From Vitreoscilla sp. (lineage in GTDB: Bacteria > Pseudomonadota > Gammaproteobacteria > Burkholderiales > Burkholderiaceae): a stretch of 7,641 nt of DNA. This document shows, in pieces, positions 1 through 6,367 of the stretch. The stretch's first letter is position 1. Each line of letters begins with the position of its first letter. The stretch covers positions 1 to 7,641 of the forward strand of contig JACMOG010000419.1 in assembly GCA_014378125.1 (NCBI GenBank), written 5' to 3'. The notes under the pieces were generated by a model, which was not told where the DNA came from, searched no databases, and saw only the letters and a program-made list of their open reading frames with translations. The position numbers and the translations under genes were made by a program.

Positions 1-5
1 GCCAG

Positions 6-97
6 GTCATCCTGCGGGAAGCGAAGCGTAGTGGCAGGACCCACGTGGCGGGAAGCGCTCCCTCTGGCGTGGATCCTGCGACTCCGCGCAGGATGAC
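6..97. repeat. Inverted pair of REP-like hairpin repeats
   Basis: Two related short elements face each other. The left one (6-45, plus orientation) begins GTCATCCTGCG and ends GCAGGACCCACG; the right one (97-68, minus orientation) begins GTCATCCTGCG and ends GCAGGATCCACG. Each folds on itself: 10-15 pairs with 34-39, and 73-80 pairs with 87-94 around a 6-base loop. The outer arms 6-16 and 87-97 are perfect 11-bp inverse copies. A 10-bp direct repeat GCGGGAAGCG occurs at 14-23 and 48-57. This is the layout of REP doublets (REPINs) dispersed between genes and mobilised by RAYT transposases. It lies just after the end of smg and could also act as a bidirectional transcription or mRNA-end structure. 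Membership of a dispersed family is inferred, since only one pair is visible here. Confidence 0.6.
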
Positions 98-128
98 GGC
101 TGACACCTGACAGCCGCCGCCGCCGCGC

Positions 129-581
129 TCAATGGATGAGTCGTTCTTCCGGTGCGACGAACAGTTCGTCGAGGATCAGCGCGTCGGGCTCCTCGCCCAG
201 GCTCCAGAACACCATCAGGATGATGATCTTCATGTCGTCGAGGTCGAGCGGGTTGCCACCGGCGGCCATCGCGCGGTCGATGACCATCTCGCGCATGGGC
301 GGGGGCAGCACGCCGGCCGACTCGAGGAAGGTGACGAAGCCGACGGAGGTCTCGCCCAGCGATTCGATCTCGCGATCCGAATACAGGCGGATGGCGTCGT
401 CGGATTGGACACCCGTGTAGCCTTGCGACGTGTCGGCCAGGCCGTCGAGCCAATGCAGCGCTTCCTGGATCTCGTCCGTCTCGAAGCCGACCGCGGTCAG
501 CTTGCGCGACAACTGGTCGTGATCCGGACAGGCGTCCGGTCGCCAGTAGTTCTCGTACAGGTAGACAAGGACGTCAAACAT
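129..581 (-). CDS. smg: Smg family protein (DUF494)
   Basis: This 150-residue protein belongs to the Smg/DUF494 family, whose molecular function is not established. It opens MFDVLVYLYENYW and contains DDMKIIILMVFW and ends EERLIH, closely matching the family pattern (E. coli Smg opens MFDVLMYLFETY and ends LH). Length is normal for the family. The frame stays open for a further 60 codons upstream, but the family N-terminus fixes the start at the ATG reading 581-579. The sequence is acidic and soluble, with no signal peptide or membrane segment. It is downstream of dprA on the same strand, separated by 176 bases that hold several hairpins and a good promoter, so it is probably transcribed at least partly on its own. 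In many proteobacteria topA follows, which would be outside this window. Identification is firm; role unknown. Confidence 0.93.
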   Translation of the reverse strand: MFDVLVYLYENYWRPDACPDHDQLSRKLTAVGFETDEIQEALHWLDGLADTSQGYTGVQSDDAIRLYSDREIESLGETSVGFVTFLESAGVLPPPMREMVIDRAMAAGGNPLDLDDMKIIILMVFWSLGEEPDALILDELFVAPEERLIH

Positions 582-587
582 GAACCT

Positions 588-615
588 ACTATACCGCAGC
601 GACCCCCGCCGACAA
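588..615 (-). promoter_or_regulatory. Probable smg promoter, possibly leaderless
   Basis: On the minus strand a -35 box TTGTCG (615-610, 4 of 6 to consensus) and a -10 box TATAGT (593-588, 5 of 6) are separated by 16 bases. Only six bases (AGGTTC) lie between the -10 box and the smg ATG, so a start point at the usual 6-8 bases downstream falls on or next to the A of the ATG. The seen facts are the boxes and spacing; leaderless transcription is inference. Confidence 0.5.
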
Positions 616-675
616 GCGGGAGTTGGCCCGTCCGCGGGGTGCTGTTGGACCTTTGTGAAATCGTCGCTTCCACGG

Positions 676-691
676 CCGGATTTACATCCGG
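676..691. other. Short inverted repeat in the dprA-smg gap
   Basis: CCGGAT (676-681) and ATCCGG (686-691) form a 6-bp perfect stem with a 4-base loop TTAC. It lies between dprA and smg and is not followed by a T-run on either strand, so it is not a standard intrinsic terminator. It could stabilise the 3' end of the dprA mRNA or bind a protein. No function is shown. Confidence 0.35.
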
Positions 692-725
692 AACCGCACA
701 TTTCAAGCCGCTTGCGTGCGAGGAT

Positions 726-750
726 CTCCGGCTGGCCGGAGCGCGCTCCG
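726..750. other. Overlapping, mutually exclusive hairpins just after dprA
   Basis: Two perfect inverted repeats share one arm. CTCCGGC (726-732) pairs with GCCGGAG (735-741), and the segment CGGAG (737-741) can instead pair with CTCCG (746-750) in the 14-bp palindrome 737-750. Only one can form at a time. The element starts 8 bases after the dprA stop codon in the direction of transcription. There is no T-tract, so simple intrinsic termination is unlikely; an mRNA-stabilising or Rho-related role is possible. Confidence 0.4.
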
Positions 751-757
751 CCCCGAT

Positions 758-1909
758 TCACGTCGCCATGCGACGCTGCAGCAGGCCGCCGGGAAGGCGC
801 TGCAACCGTCCCGCCAACTCCAGTTCGAGCAGGCGACCGGCCAGGCGATCGGCGGGCAGCCCCGTGCGGGCCGCGAGCGCGTCCACCGTTACCGGGTCGT
901 GGCCCAGCGCCGCCAGCAACGCCGCGTCGGCGCCCGGCGCCCCCGCCTCGTCGCGCTGGCCGGCGAACAGCGACGCTTGCGGCACCGACATCCGCGCGGC
1001 CGGCGCCCGGGCGCCCATGGCCAACTGCAGCTCCTGCAGCAGGTCGTCGCCGGTGGCCACCAGCTTCGCCCCCTCCTGGATCAGCCGGTGGCAGCCACGC
1101 GACTGCGGCGCATGGATGGAGCCCGGGATGGCGAAGACCTCGCGGCCGGCTTCGAGCGCCATGCGCGCCGTGATCAGCGAGCCCGACGCCACCGCCGCCT
1201 CCACCACCAGCGTGCCCAGGCTGATGCCGGCGGTCAACCGGTTGCGTTGCGGGAAGTGGTACGACAGGCCCTCGGTGCCCAGCGGAAATTCGCTGGCCAT
1301 CAGGCCCTGCTCGGCGATGCGCTGCATCAGCGCGCCGTGGCGCCGGGGATAGACTTGATCCAGGCCCGTGCCGACGAACGCCACCGTGCTGCCCGGGCCG
1401 GCCAGTCCGCCCTCGTGCGCGGCGCCGTCGATGCCCATGGCCAGGCCAGAAACGATGGTGAGCTCGCGCTCACTCAGGAAGCGACCGAACGCCCGCGCAT
1501 TGTCGAGGCCTTGCGGCGTGGCGCCACGACTGCCGACGATGGCCACGCTGGGCGCGGACAGCAGCTCGACCCGGCCGAGCGTGAACAGCAACAGCGGCGG
1601 ATCGGCGGTGCAGAGCAGCAGGTCGGGGTAGCGCGGGTCTCCGAGCACGACGAGGTCGCGCGGCGCGCCGCCGCTCGTGTCGGCGAGCCAGCGTGCAGTG
1701 GCGTCGACCTGGGCGTCGTCGCGATCGTCGCGGCGCTTCAGGAGCCTGGCGACGTCGGGGCCGGCGAGCGCGGCCAGGGTGTCTTGGTCGGCGCCCAGCA
1801 CGCGCTCGGGCGAACCCAGCGCGGCGAGGAGACGGCGGCCCGTGGCGCGGCCGATCCCGGGCGTGGCGCCCAGCCTCAGCCAGCCGGCGAGTTCCTCTCG
1901 GGACAACAT
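758..1909 (-). CDS. dprA: DNA-processing protein DprA (Smf)
   Basis: DprA binds incoming single-stranded DNA in the cytoplasm during natural transformation, protects it and loads RecA on it. The 383 residues have the normal length and domain order: an N-terminal helical SAM/HhH-like part (about 1-80, GIG at 18-20), the Rossmann-fold core (about 120-295) and a C-terminal winged-helix domain (about 325-380). Family motifs are clear: GSRGAT at 126-131, SGLAMGID at 154-161, GTGLDQVYP at 180-188, RNR at 222-224, LGTLVVEAA at 231-239, GSLITAR at 243-249 and FAIPG at 259-263. The start ATG (1909-1907) has AGGTG five bases upstream. The gene follows the LysM gene by 85 bases on the same strand with no terminator seen, so the two are probably cotranscribed. 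Intact family motifs suggest a functional protein; competence of the organism cannot be judged from this gene alone because dprA is widespread in non-competent bacteria. Confidence 0.96.
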   Translation of the reverse strand: MLSREELAGWLRLGATPGIGRATGRRLLAALGSPERVLGADQDTLAALAGPDVARLLKRRDDRDDAQVDATARWLADTSGGAPRDLVVLGDPRYPDLLLCTADPPLLLFTLGRVELLSAPSVAIVGSRGATPQGLDNARAFGRFLSERELTIVSGLAMGIDGAAHEGGLAGPGSTVAFVGTGLDQVYPRRHGALMQRIAEQGLMASEFPLGTEGLSYHFPQRNRLTAGISLGTLVVEAAVASGSLITARMALEAGREVFAIPGSIHAPQSRGCHRLIQEGAKLVATGDDLLQELQLAMGARAPAARMSVPQASLFAGQRDEAGAPGADAALLAALGHDPVTVDALAARTGLPADRLAGRLLELELAGRLQRLPGGLLQRRMAT

Positions 1910-1994
1910 GGACGCACCTGGCGGTAAGGGTCAGGCGGGAGGACGGCGTCCAGGAGCGGGCCGGGCAACGGCGAGCGTCGGCGGCCGGATCCGG

Positions 1995-3173
1995 TCAGGG
2001 CTGCGTGACGCGATCGCCCGGCAGCGACGGCTGCGTGGTGTCGAGCAGCAGGCCGTAGGCCATGCGGTCGAATACCCGGAACACGAACACGATGCCGATG
2101 CGCTCGTCGGGTAGCTTCATCAGCGCGCCGTGGTCCACCGACTTGTCGTGCGTGACGGCGCCTTCGTGCCACAGCGCCAGCACGGTGCCGCGTTCGATGC
2201 CGTCGCGCGAGCCGCGGTTGAGCGACACGATCTGGTTCTGGCCGGCCGACATGGCGTCGCCGTACAGCGAGACCACCTTGCCGTTGACCGGCTGGGCGGG
2301 CGGATGCGGCACGAAGGGCGCGAAGTCGCGCAGCGTGGACGGGGCAAGGCGGTCGCCGATGGCGGCGTCTTCCTTGTTGCTGGTGATGATGAAGGTGGAC
2401 GGCACGTTCAGGCCGCCGGTGGCCACGCCTGGACGGGCTTCGCCGTCCTGCTTGCGCTCGGCCGAACCGACGTAGCGGGCCTCGTAGCCAAGCACTTCCT
2501 TGGTGTCGGGATCGACCAGGGGCTTCGGCTCGCGGAAGACCTGCCAATTGCGCGTGTTGCCCAGCTCGCCACTGACGTAGGCGGTGTTGCCGCGGCCCAT
2601 CATCAGGTGGCCTTCCTGCGCGGCCACGATGCGCGGGGCGGTGAGCAGCTGGTTGGCGTCGAAGATCATCGCGTCCGTGAGGAACGGCGCGATCAGATTC
2701 ATCGGGATCGCGCCGATGGCCGCGGATTCGGACGATTCGCTGCGAATGGACGGCGAGAGTTTGATGGTGTCGCCGACACCGCCCACGGTGCTACCGAGTT
2801 TCAAACGGGCCATGCCGTCGATTTTCTCGAGCACCAGCAACTGGCCCGGATAGATCAGGTGCGGGTTGTGAATCTGATCGAGATTCATTCCCCACAGCTC
2901 GGGCCAGCGCCACGGGCTTTTGAGGAACATGCCGGAAATGTGCCAGAGCGTATCGCCACGCTTGACGGAATAGGTGTCGGGTGCGTTTTCCGTGAGCTCG
3001 GACAACGGCACGCCTTTGCTGGCGACCTGCTGCGCGGTGCTGCGTTCTGCGGGCGTGATGGGAAACGCCTGGGTGACGGACGGCGCGGCAGCCAGGACTG
3101 CCAGCGCGAGCGCTGCACAGTTCAGGGCCGCAGCGGGCTGCGCCAGGGCGGAACGTCGGAATCGAAAGGTCAT
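1995..3173 (-). CDS. Secreted LysM peptidoglycan-binding protein
   Basis: This 392-residue protein is predicted to be exported and to bind cell-wall glycan. It has an N-terminal signal peptide: basic MTFRFRR, then an Ala/Leu-rich core to about residue 33, with likely signal peptidase I cleavage after TQA at 34-36. A single LysM domain spans about 68-115 (YSVKRGDTLWHIS, then PELW, NPHLIYPGQLLVL). The remaining 270 residues lack a motif I can name and hold no obvious catalytic signature. The frame is open 63 codons further upstream, but the signal peptide places the start at 3173, with GGGAG ten bases before it. It heads the LysM-dprA-smg cluster and diverges from def, an arrangement conserved in many proteobacteria. 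The conserved linkage is long known but its functional reason is not. Family assignment is firm; exact role in the envelope is unknown. Confidence 0.88.
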   Translation of the reverse strand: MTFRFRRSALAQPAAALNCAALALAVLAAAPSVTQAFPITPAERSTAQQVASKGVPLSELTENAPDTYSVKRGDTLWHISGMFLKSPWRWPELWGMNLDQIHNPHLIYPGQLLVLEKIDGMARLKLGSTVGGVGDTIKLSPSIRSESSESAAIGAIPMNLIAPFLTDAMIFDANQLLTAPRIVAAQEGHLMMGRGNTAYVSGELGNTRNWQVFREPKPLVDPDTKEVLGYEARYVGSAERKQDGEARPGVATGGLNVPSTFIITSNKEDAAIGDRLAPSTLRDFAPFVPHPPAQPVNGKVVSLYGDAMSAGQNQIVSLNRGSRDGIERGTVLALWHEGAVTHDKSVDHGALMKLPDERIGIVFVFRVFDRMAYGLLLDTTQPSLPGDRVTQP

Positions 3174-3248
3174 GTCCAGAAAACTCCCGGGCCATCGAAG
3201 GCATTTGGGACGCAAGTGAGACGGAATCCGCGAGGGCTGCGACAATTC

Positions 3249-3277
3249 CGAATCGGCTGGAGTATCCAGCCTGTCAA
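3249..3277 (-). promoter_or_regulatory. Candidate LysM-gene promoter with 17-bp operator-like dyad
   Basis: On the minus strand a perfect -35 hexamer TTGACA lies at 3277-3272. It abuts a perfect dyad, GGCTGGA (3271-3265), TAC, TCCAGCC (3261-3255), 17 bp in all, which is the standard spacer length. The hexamer expected at -10 (GATTCG, 3254-3249) is poor; GATACT inside the dyad is an alternative with a poor -35. A dyad in this place could be a repressor or activator site. Distance to the LysM ATG is about 75 bases. The dyad and -35 are seen; promoter and operator roles are inferred. Confidence 0.4.
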
Positions 3278-3338
3278 AAACTACCAAATTTGCCGCAGAT
3301 TCTGCCCGCAAACCCCTGATGTCGCAATGAACCGGACA

Positions 3339-3354
3339 CTCCGTTACGACGGAG
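3339..3354. other. Short dyad in the divergent LysM/def intergenic region
   Basis: CTCCGT (3339-3344) and ACGGAG (3349-3354) form a perfect 6-bp inverted repeat around TACG. It lies 119 bases upstream of the def start. It could be a protein site or a hairpin in a def leader, or chance. I found no convincing sigma-70 promoter for def in the rest of 3278-3472. Confidence 0.3.
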
Positions 3355-3472
3355 ATAGGCATTCACCCTGAGTTCGATCGTCGCGGCGCAGACACATTCT
3401 GCACCGTCATTGCAAGGGCGCCCGCAGCATCAACGGCAATTTTCGTGGCAGATTTCCAGGAACTGTCTTTCC

Positions 3473-3994
3473 ATGTCCGAACTCCAGATTCTCCGTTACC
3501 CCGATCCGCGCTTGTACACCGTCGCCAACCCGGTGGCCGAAGTCACCGACGAGATCCGCGCGCTCGCCGACGAGATGACCGCGCTGATGTACGCCGCCGA
3601 CGGCGTTGGCCTGGCCGCGACGCAGGTCGACCGCCACGTGCGGCTGATCGTGATGGACACCTCCGAGACGCATGACCAGCCGCGCGTGCTGATCAACCCG
3701 GAACTGGTCACCGGCTCGGACGACTGGATCCTGGGCGAGGAGGGCTGCCTGTCCGTGCCGTTGATCTACGAGAAGGTGGAGCGTCACGCCCGCGTGCGGG
3801 TGCGCGCGCTCGGCCGCGACGGCCAGCCCTACGAGTTCGATGCCGAGGGCCTGGCGGCCGTCTGCGTCCAGCACGAGATGGATCACCTGCTGGGCAAGGT
3901 CTTCGTCGACTACCTGAGCCCGCTCAAGCGCGAGCGCATCAAGACCAAGATGCTCAAGAAAACGCGCGACGAGCAGCCCGTCCGCAGGCGCTGA
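3473..3994 (+). CDS. def: Peptide deformylase
   Basis: Peptide deformylase removes the formyl group from the initiator methionine of nascent proteins at the ribosome. All three signature motifs are present in the 173-residue protein: GVGLAATQ at 44-51, EEGCLSVP at 89-96, and QHEMDHL at 133-139. From the family, Cys92, His134 and His138 bind the metal (usually iron) and Glu135 is the catalytic base. Length is typical. The start chosen is the ATG opening [14 protein letters not shown], which matches the family N-terminus; an in-frame TTG at 3410 would add 21 unconserved residues. A weak AGGA lies 11 bases before the ATG. The stop codon overlaps the fmt start by one base (TGATG), so the two are translationally coupled and act on the same pathway: Fmt adds the formyl group that Def removes. 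Confidence 0.97.
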   Translation: MSELQILRYPDPRLYTVANPVAEVTDEIRALADEMTALMYAADGVGLAATQVDRHVRLIVMDTSETHDQPRVLINPELVTGSDDWILGEEGCLSVPLIYEKVERHARVRVRALGRDGQPYEFDAEGLAAVCVQHEMDHLLGKVFVDYLSPLKRERIKTKMLKKTRDEQPVRRR

Positions 3995-4992
3995 TGTCTT
4001 TGCCCAGGGCTTCCGCGGCAAGCCGGGAATTCGCCCCGCTGCGCGTGGCATTCGCGGGAACGCCCGAGTTCGCCGCCGTCGCGCTGAAGGCCATCCACGC
4101 CGCCGGCCACGCGGTGCCGCTGGTGCTGACCCAGCCCGACCGCCCGGCCGGCCGCGGCATGAAGCTGGCGCCGTCGCCAGCCAAGCAACTGGCGCTCGAC
4201 CTGGGCGTGACGGTGGCGCAGCCGCGCAGCCTGCGCCTGGACGGCAAGTTTTCCGACGAGGCGGCCGAAGGCCTTGCCGCGCTGGAGGCCGCCCGTCCCG
4301 ACGTGCTGGTGGTGGCCGCCTACGGCCTGATCCTGCCCCAGTGGGTGCTGGACCTGCCGCGCCTGGGCTGCCTGAACATCCACGGCTCGCTGCTGCCGCG
4401 CTGGCGCGGCGCGGCGCCCATCCACCGGGCCATCGAGGCCGGCGATGCCGAGACGGGCATCACGATCATGCAGATGGACGCCGGCCTGGACACCGGCGAC
4501 ATGCTGCTGGTCGAGCGCGAGGCGATCGCCTTCGACGACACCACCGGCCTGCTGCACGACCGCCTGGCCGCGCTCGGCGCGCGCCTGGTGGTGCGGTCGC
4601 TGGCCGACGCGGCCGCGGGCGCACTCCAGCCGCTCCGGCAGCCGGAAGGGGGCGTCACCTACGCCCACAAGATCGCCAAGGCCGAGGCCGCCATCGACTG
4701 GACGCTGCCGGCCGACCTGATCGAGCGCCGCGTCCGCGCATTCGACCCGTTCCCGGGCGCCACCTTCCAGCCGGGCGCTGACACGGTCAAGCTGTGGCGC
4801 GCCCAGGTCGAGCGCCTGGACATCGCCGCCGCGCCCGGCACGGTGATCGCGGCCGACTCCTGGCAAGTGGTAGTGGCCTGCGGCGACGGCGCGCTGGCGC
4901 TGCTCGACGTCCAGCGGCCGGGCGGCAAGCGCGGCCCGGTGGCGCAGTGGCTGCGGGCGCACCCGCTGGCGGTGGGCACCCTCCTGGGCTGA
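3994..4992 (+). CDS. fmt: Methionyl-tRNA formyltransferase
   Basis: Fmt transfers a formyl group from 10-formyltetrahydrofolate to the methionine on initiator tRNA. The 332 residues contain the N-terminal formyltransferase domain (about 16-220), with FAGTPEFA at 20-27, [10 protein letters not shown] at 46-55, and the hallmark [18 protein letters not shown] at 125-142. Asn128, His130 and Asp166 correspond to the catalytic residues of the E. coli enzyme (Asn106, His108, Asp144). The C-terminal tRNA-binding domain (about 225-332) includes KAEAAIDW and RAFDPFPG. The start ATG overlaps the def stop by one base; it gives about 13 residues more at the N-terminus than the E. coli protein ([15 protein letters not shown]), low in conservation, but no other good start is closer. 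The gene is intact. Confidence 0.97.
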   Translation: MSLPRASAASREFAPLRVAFAGTPEFAAVALKAIHAAGHAVPLVLTQPDRPAGRGMKLAPSPAKQLALDLGVTVAQPRSLRLDGKFSDEAAEGLAALEAARPDVLVVAAYGLILPQWVLDLPRLGCLNIHGSLLPRWRGAAPIHRAIEAGDAETGITIMQMDAGLDTGDMLLVEREAIAFDDTTGLLHDRLAALGARLVVRSLADAAAGALQPLRQPEGGVTYAHKIAKAEAAIDWTLPADLIERRVRAFDPFPGATFQPGADTVKLWRAQVERLDIAAAPGTVIAADSWQVVVACGDGALALLDVQRPGGKRGPVAQWLRAHPLAVGTLLG

Positions 4993-5009
4993 CATCCAGG
5001 CCGAGAGAC

Positions 5010-5027
5010 GGGCGCCAAACCGCGCCC
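5010..5027 (+). other. Hairpin after fmt, weak terminator candidate
   Basis: GGGCGC (5010-5015) and GCGCCC (5022-5027) form a perfect GC-rich 6-bp stem with loop CAAACC, 18 bases after the fmt stop. It is followed by TGTTCGTCG, which is only partly T-rich, so it is at best a weak intrinsic terminator. The rest of the fmt-lipoprotein gap (4993-5096) shows no other clear signal; GATAAC at 5069-5074 resembles a -10 box but lacks a fitting -35. Confidence 0.3.
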
Positions 5028-5096
5028 TGTTCGTCGAATGAGGGCCTCAAGCCCGGTGCACGATGGCCGATAACGACGCATCAACCCGTCTTTGCC

Positions 5097-5549
5097 ATGT
5101 CGCGCCGACTCCTCCTCACCCTCGCCGTCCTCTCCACGCTCGCCGGTTGCGACCAGCTCGGGCTGGAGGCGGCGTCGGTGACGGCCGCGCGCGTGGAGGC
5201 CGACGGCAAGGCCGTGGGCGCCGCCTGCCGCCACGGGGGTCGCGCCATCGAGGACTGCTTCACGCTCAACAAGCGCGTGGACAAGGCCGCCATCTACGCC
5301 GGCTGGCGCGACATGGACGACTACATGCGCGAGAACAAGCTGGAGGCCGTGGAGCCCACGCTGGGCCCGGGCGCGATGAAGACGGCCGACGCCGGCGACG
5401 ACGCCAGGCCGGACGACGGCGCCGCCAAGGTGTCCGACAAGGGAACCGACAAGCCCGCCCCTGAGAAGGCCGCCAAGGCAGCGCCGGCCAAGATCGCCAA
5501 GATCGCCAAGATCGACAAGTCGGCCGCCGAGAAGCCCGTCGAGCACTGA
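5097..5549 (+). CDS. Small lipoprotein of unknown function
   Basis: I do not recognise this 150-residue protein. It begins with a lipoprotein signal peptide: MSRR, a Leu/Ala core, and the lipobox LAGC at 15-18, so Cys18 would be lipidated. Residue +2 is Asp19, which in E. coli retains lipoproteins in the inner membrane; whether this rule holds here is inference. Residues 30-92 look like a small folded part with two cysteines, Cys44 and Cys54 (C-x9-C), that could form a disulfide in the periplasm, followed by AAIYAGWRDMDDYM at 64-77. From about 93 to the end it is a low-complexity Ala/Lys/Asp/Pro tail with KIAKIAKIDK. The start is set by the signal peptide; no good ribosome-binding site is visible. 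It sits between fmt and azlC, 104 bases after fmt, same strand. Confidence 0.75.
   Translation: MSRRLLLTLAVLSTLAGCDQLGLEAASVTAARVEADGKAVGAACRHGGRAIEDCFTLNKRVDKAAIYAGWRDMDDYMRENKLEAVEPTLGPGAMKTADAGDDARPDDGAAKVSDKGTDKPAPEKAAKAAPAKIAKIAKIDKSAAEKPVEH
5490..5516 (+). repeat. Three 9-base tandem repeats inside the lipoprotein gene
   Basis: AAGATCGCC occurs twice in a row (5490-5498 and 5499-5507), followed by AAGATCGAC (5508-5516). They encode the KIAKIAKID run in the low-complexity tail. Unit length is a multiple of three, so copy-number change would alter tail length without a frameshift. Confidence 0.7.
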
Positions 5550-5606
5550 GCGCCGCCGTCGCTTCGCACCTGGCGAATCGGGTCTTCTTCGAGGCCACGC
5601 ACCCGC

Positions 5607-5635
5607 CATCGCCGCCATAAGACAATGGCGCGATG
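5607..5635 (+). promoter_or_regulatory. Hairpin enclosing the azlC start codon
   Basis: CATCGC (5607-5612) pairs with GCGATG (5630-5635), and GCCAT (5614-5618) with ATGGC (5625-5629), around the loop AAGACA. The result is an 11-bp stem with one bulged C (5613). The last three paired bases, ATG 5633-5635, are the azlC start codon, so the folded mRNA would hide it. The start is nearly forced, because an in-frame TAA lies at 5618-5620. No strong Shine-Dalgarno sequence precedes the gene. A three-codon open frame, ATG GCG CGA TGA (5625-5636), overlaps the start. Structure is seen; a role in translation control is inference. Confidence 0.45.
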
Positions 5636-6367
5636 ACCGCATCGCAGCCCCTGTGGCGCCATCCTGAATTCGCCATCGGCGCGCGCGAGACGCGCGATGT
5701 CGCGCTGGGCATCGGCGCGTGGGGCCTCGTTGCGGGCATCGCGATGTCCAAGGCGGGCCTCGGCCCGGTGTTCGCCGTCGCGATGTCGCTGTTCGTGTTC
5801 GGCGGCAGCGCGCAGCTGGCCGCGCTGCCGCTGATGGTGCAGGGCGCGCCGCTGTGGGTGATCTGGGCCACGGCGTTCTGCGTGAACCTGCGCTTCATCA
5901 TCTTCAGCGCCGGCTGGCGGCCCTACTTCCAGTCGATGCCGCGCCTGCGACGGCTGCTTCTCGCGTACTTCACCGTCGACTTCACCTACATCGCGTTCAT
6001 GCGCCGCTTCCCCCGGCCGGGCGACGTGCGCGCGCAGACCGCCTACGTGGCGGGCAACGTCAGCGTGGGCTGGCTGGCGTGGCAGACGATGACGCTGCTG
6101 GGCGTCGTGCTGGCCGACGTGATCCCCGAGCGCTGGGGCCTCGGCTTCGCCGGTTCGCTCGCGCTGCTGGGCATCACGGCGTCGCTGCTGGCCGATCGCG
6201 CCACCTGGATCGCCGCGGCCGTGGCCGCATGTGCCGCGCTGGCGGCATTCGCGCTGCCGTTCCACCTGAACGTCGTCGTCGCCATCGCCGCGGCCATGGC
6301 CGTGGGGGTGCTGATCGACCACTTCTCGCCGCCGCGTTTCGCCCAGCCCGCGAAGGAGGATGCATGA
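5633..6367 (+). CDS. azlC: AzlC family branched-chain amino acid permease, large subunit
   Basis: AzlC with AzlD forms an inner-membrane exporter of branched-chain amino acids (azaleucine resistance in Bacillus; YgaZH valine export in E. coli). The 244-residue protein is strongly hydrophobic, with several membrane segments, roughly at 23-40, 45-68, 73-93, 107-123, 138-163, 170-187 and 190-229 (the last probably two). Family motifs include FGGSAQLA at 56-63 and NLRFIIFSA at 85-93. Length is normal. An in-frame TAA at 5618-5620 leaves the ATG at 5633 as the first possible start. The stop overlaps the azlD start by four bases (ATGA), so the pair is translationally coupled. It follows the lipoprotein by 83 bases. 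Substrate range in this organism is not shown by the sequence. Confidence 0.9.
   Translation: MTASQPLWRHPEFAIGARETRDVALGIGAWGLVAGIAMSKAGLGPVFAVAMSLFVFGGSAQLAALPLMVQGAPLWVIWATAFCVNLRFIIFSAGWRPYFQSMPRLRRLLLAYFTVDFTYIAFMRRFPRPGDVRAQTAYVAGNVSVGWLAWQTMTLLGVVLADVIPERWGLGFAGSLALLGITASLLADRATWIAAAVAACAALAAFALPFHLNVVVAIAAAMAVGVLIDHFSPPRFAQPAKEDA

Noticed and set aside
132..1352. 406-residue open frame on the plus strand across smg and dprA, and a similar one at 716-1927
   Set aside because: Both lie antisense to well-identified genes, and their proteins are Arg/Ala/Gln-rich with no recognisable motif. Long stop-free antisense frames are expected at this GC content.
1985..1994. 10-bp palindrome CCGGATCCGG just after the LysM stop codon
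   Set aside because: It is too short for a terminator stem, lacks a T-run, and palindromes this size arise easily in GC-rich sequence.
3174..3362. 63-residue N-terminal extension of the LysM protein from an upstream ATG
   Set aside because: It would put the signal peptide in the middle of the protein, and it runs through the candidate promoter and dyad.
2130..3371. 413-residue plus-strand open frame covering the LysM gene and part of the divergent region
   Set aside because: It is antisense to a gene with a clear signal peptide and LysM domain, and shows no domain of its own.
3410..3472. TTG-initiated 21-residue N-terminal extension of Def
   Set aside because: Family members begin at or near the ILRYPDPRL segment, and the ATG at 3473 fits; the extension has no conserved feature.
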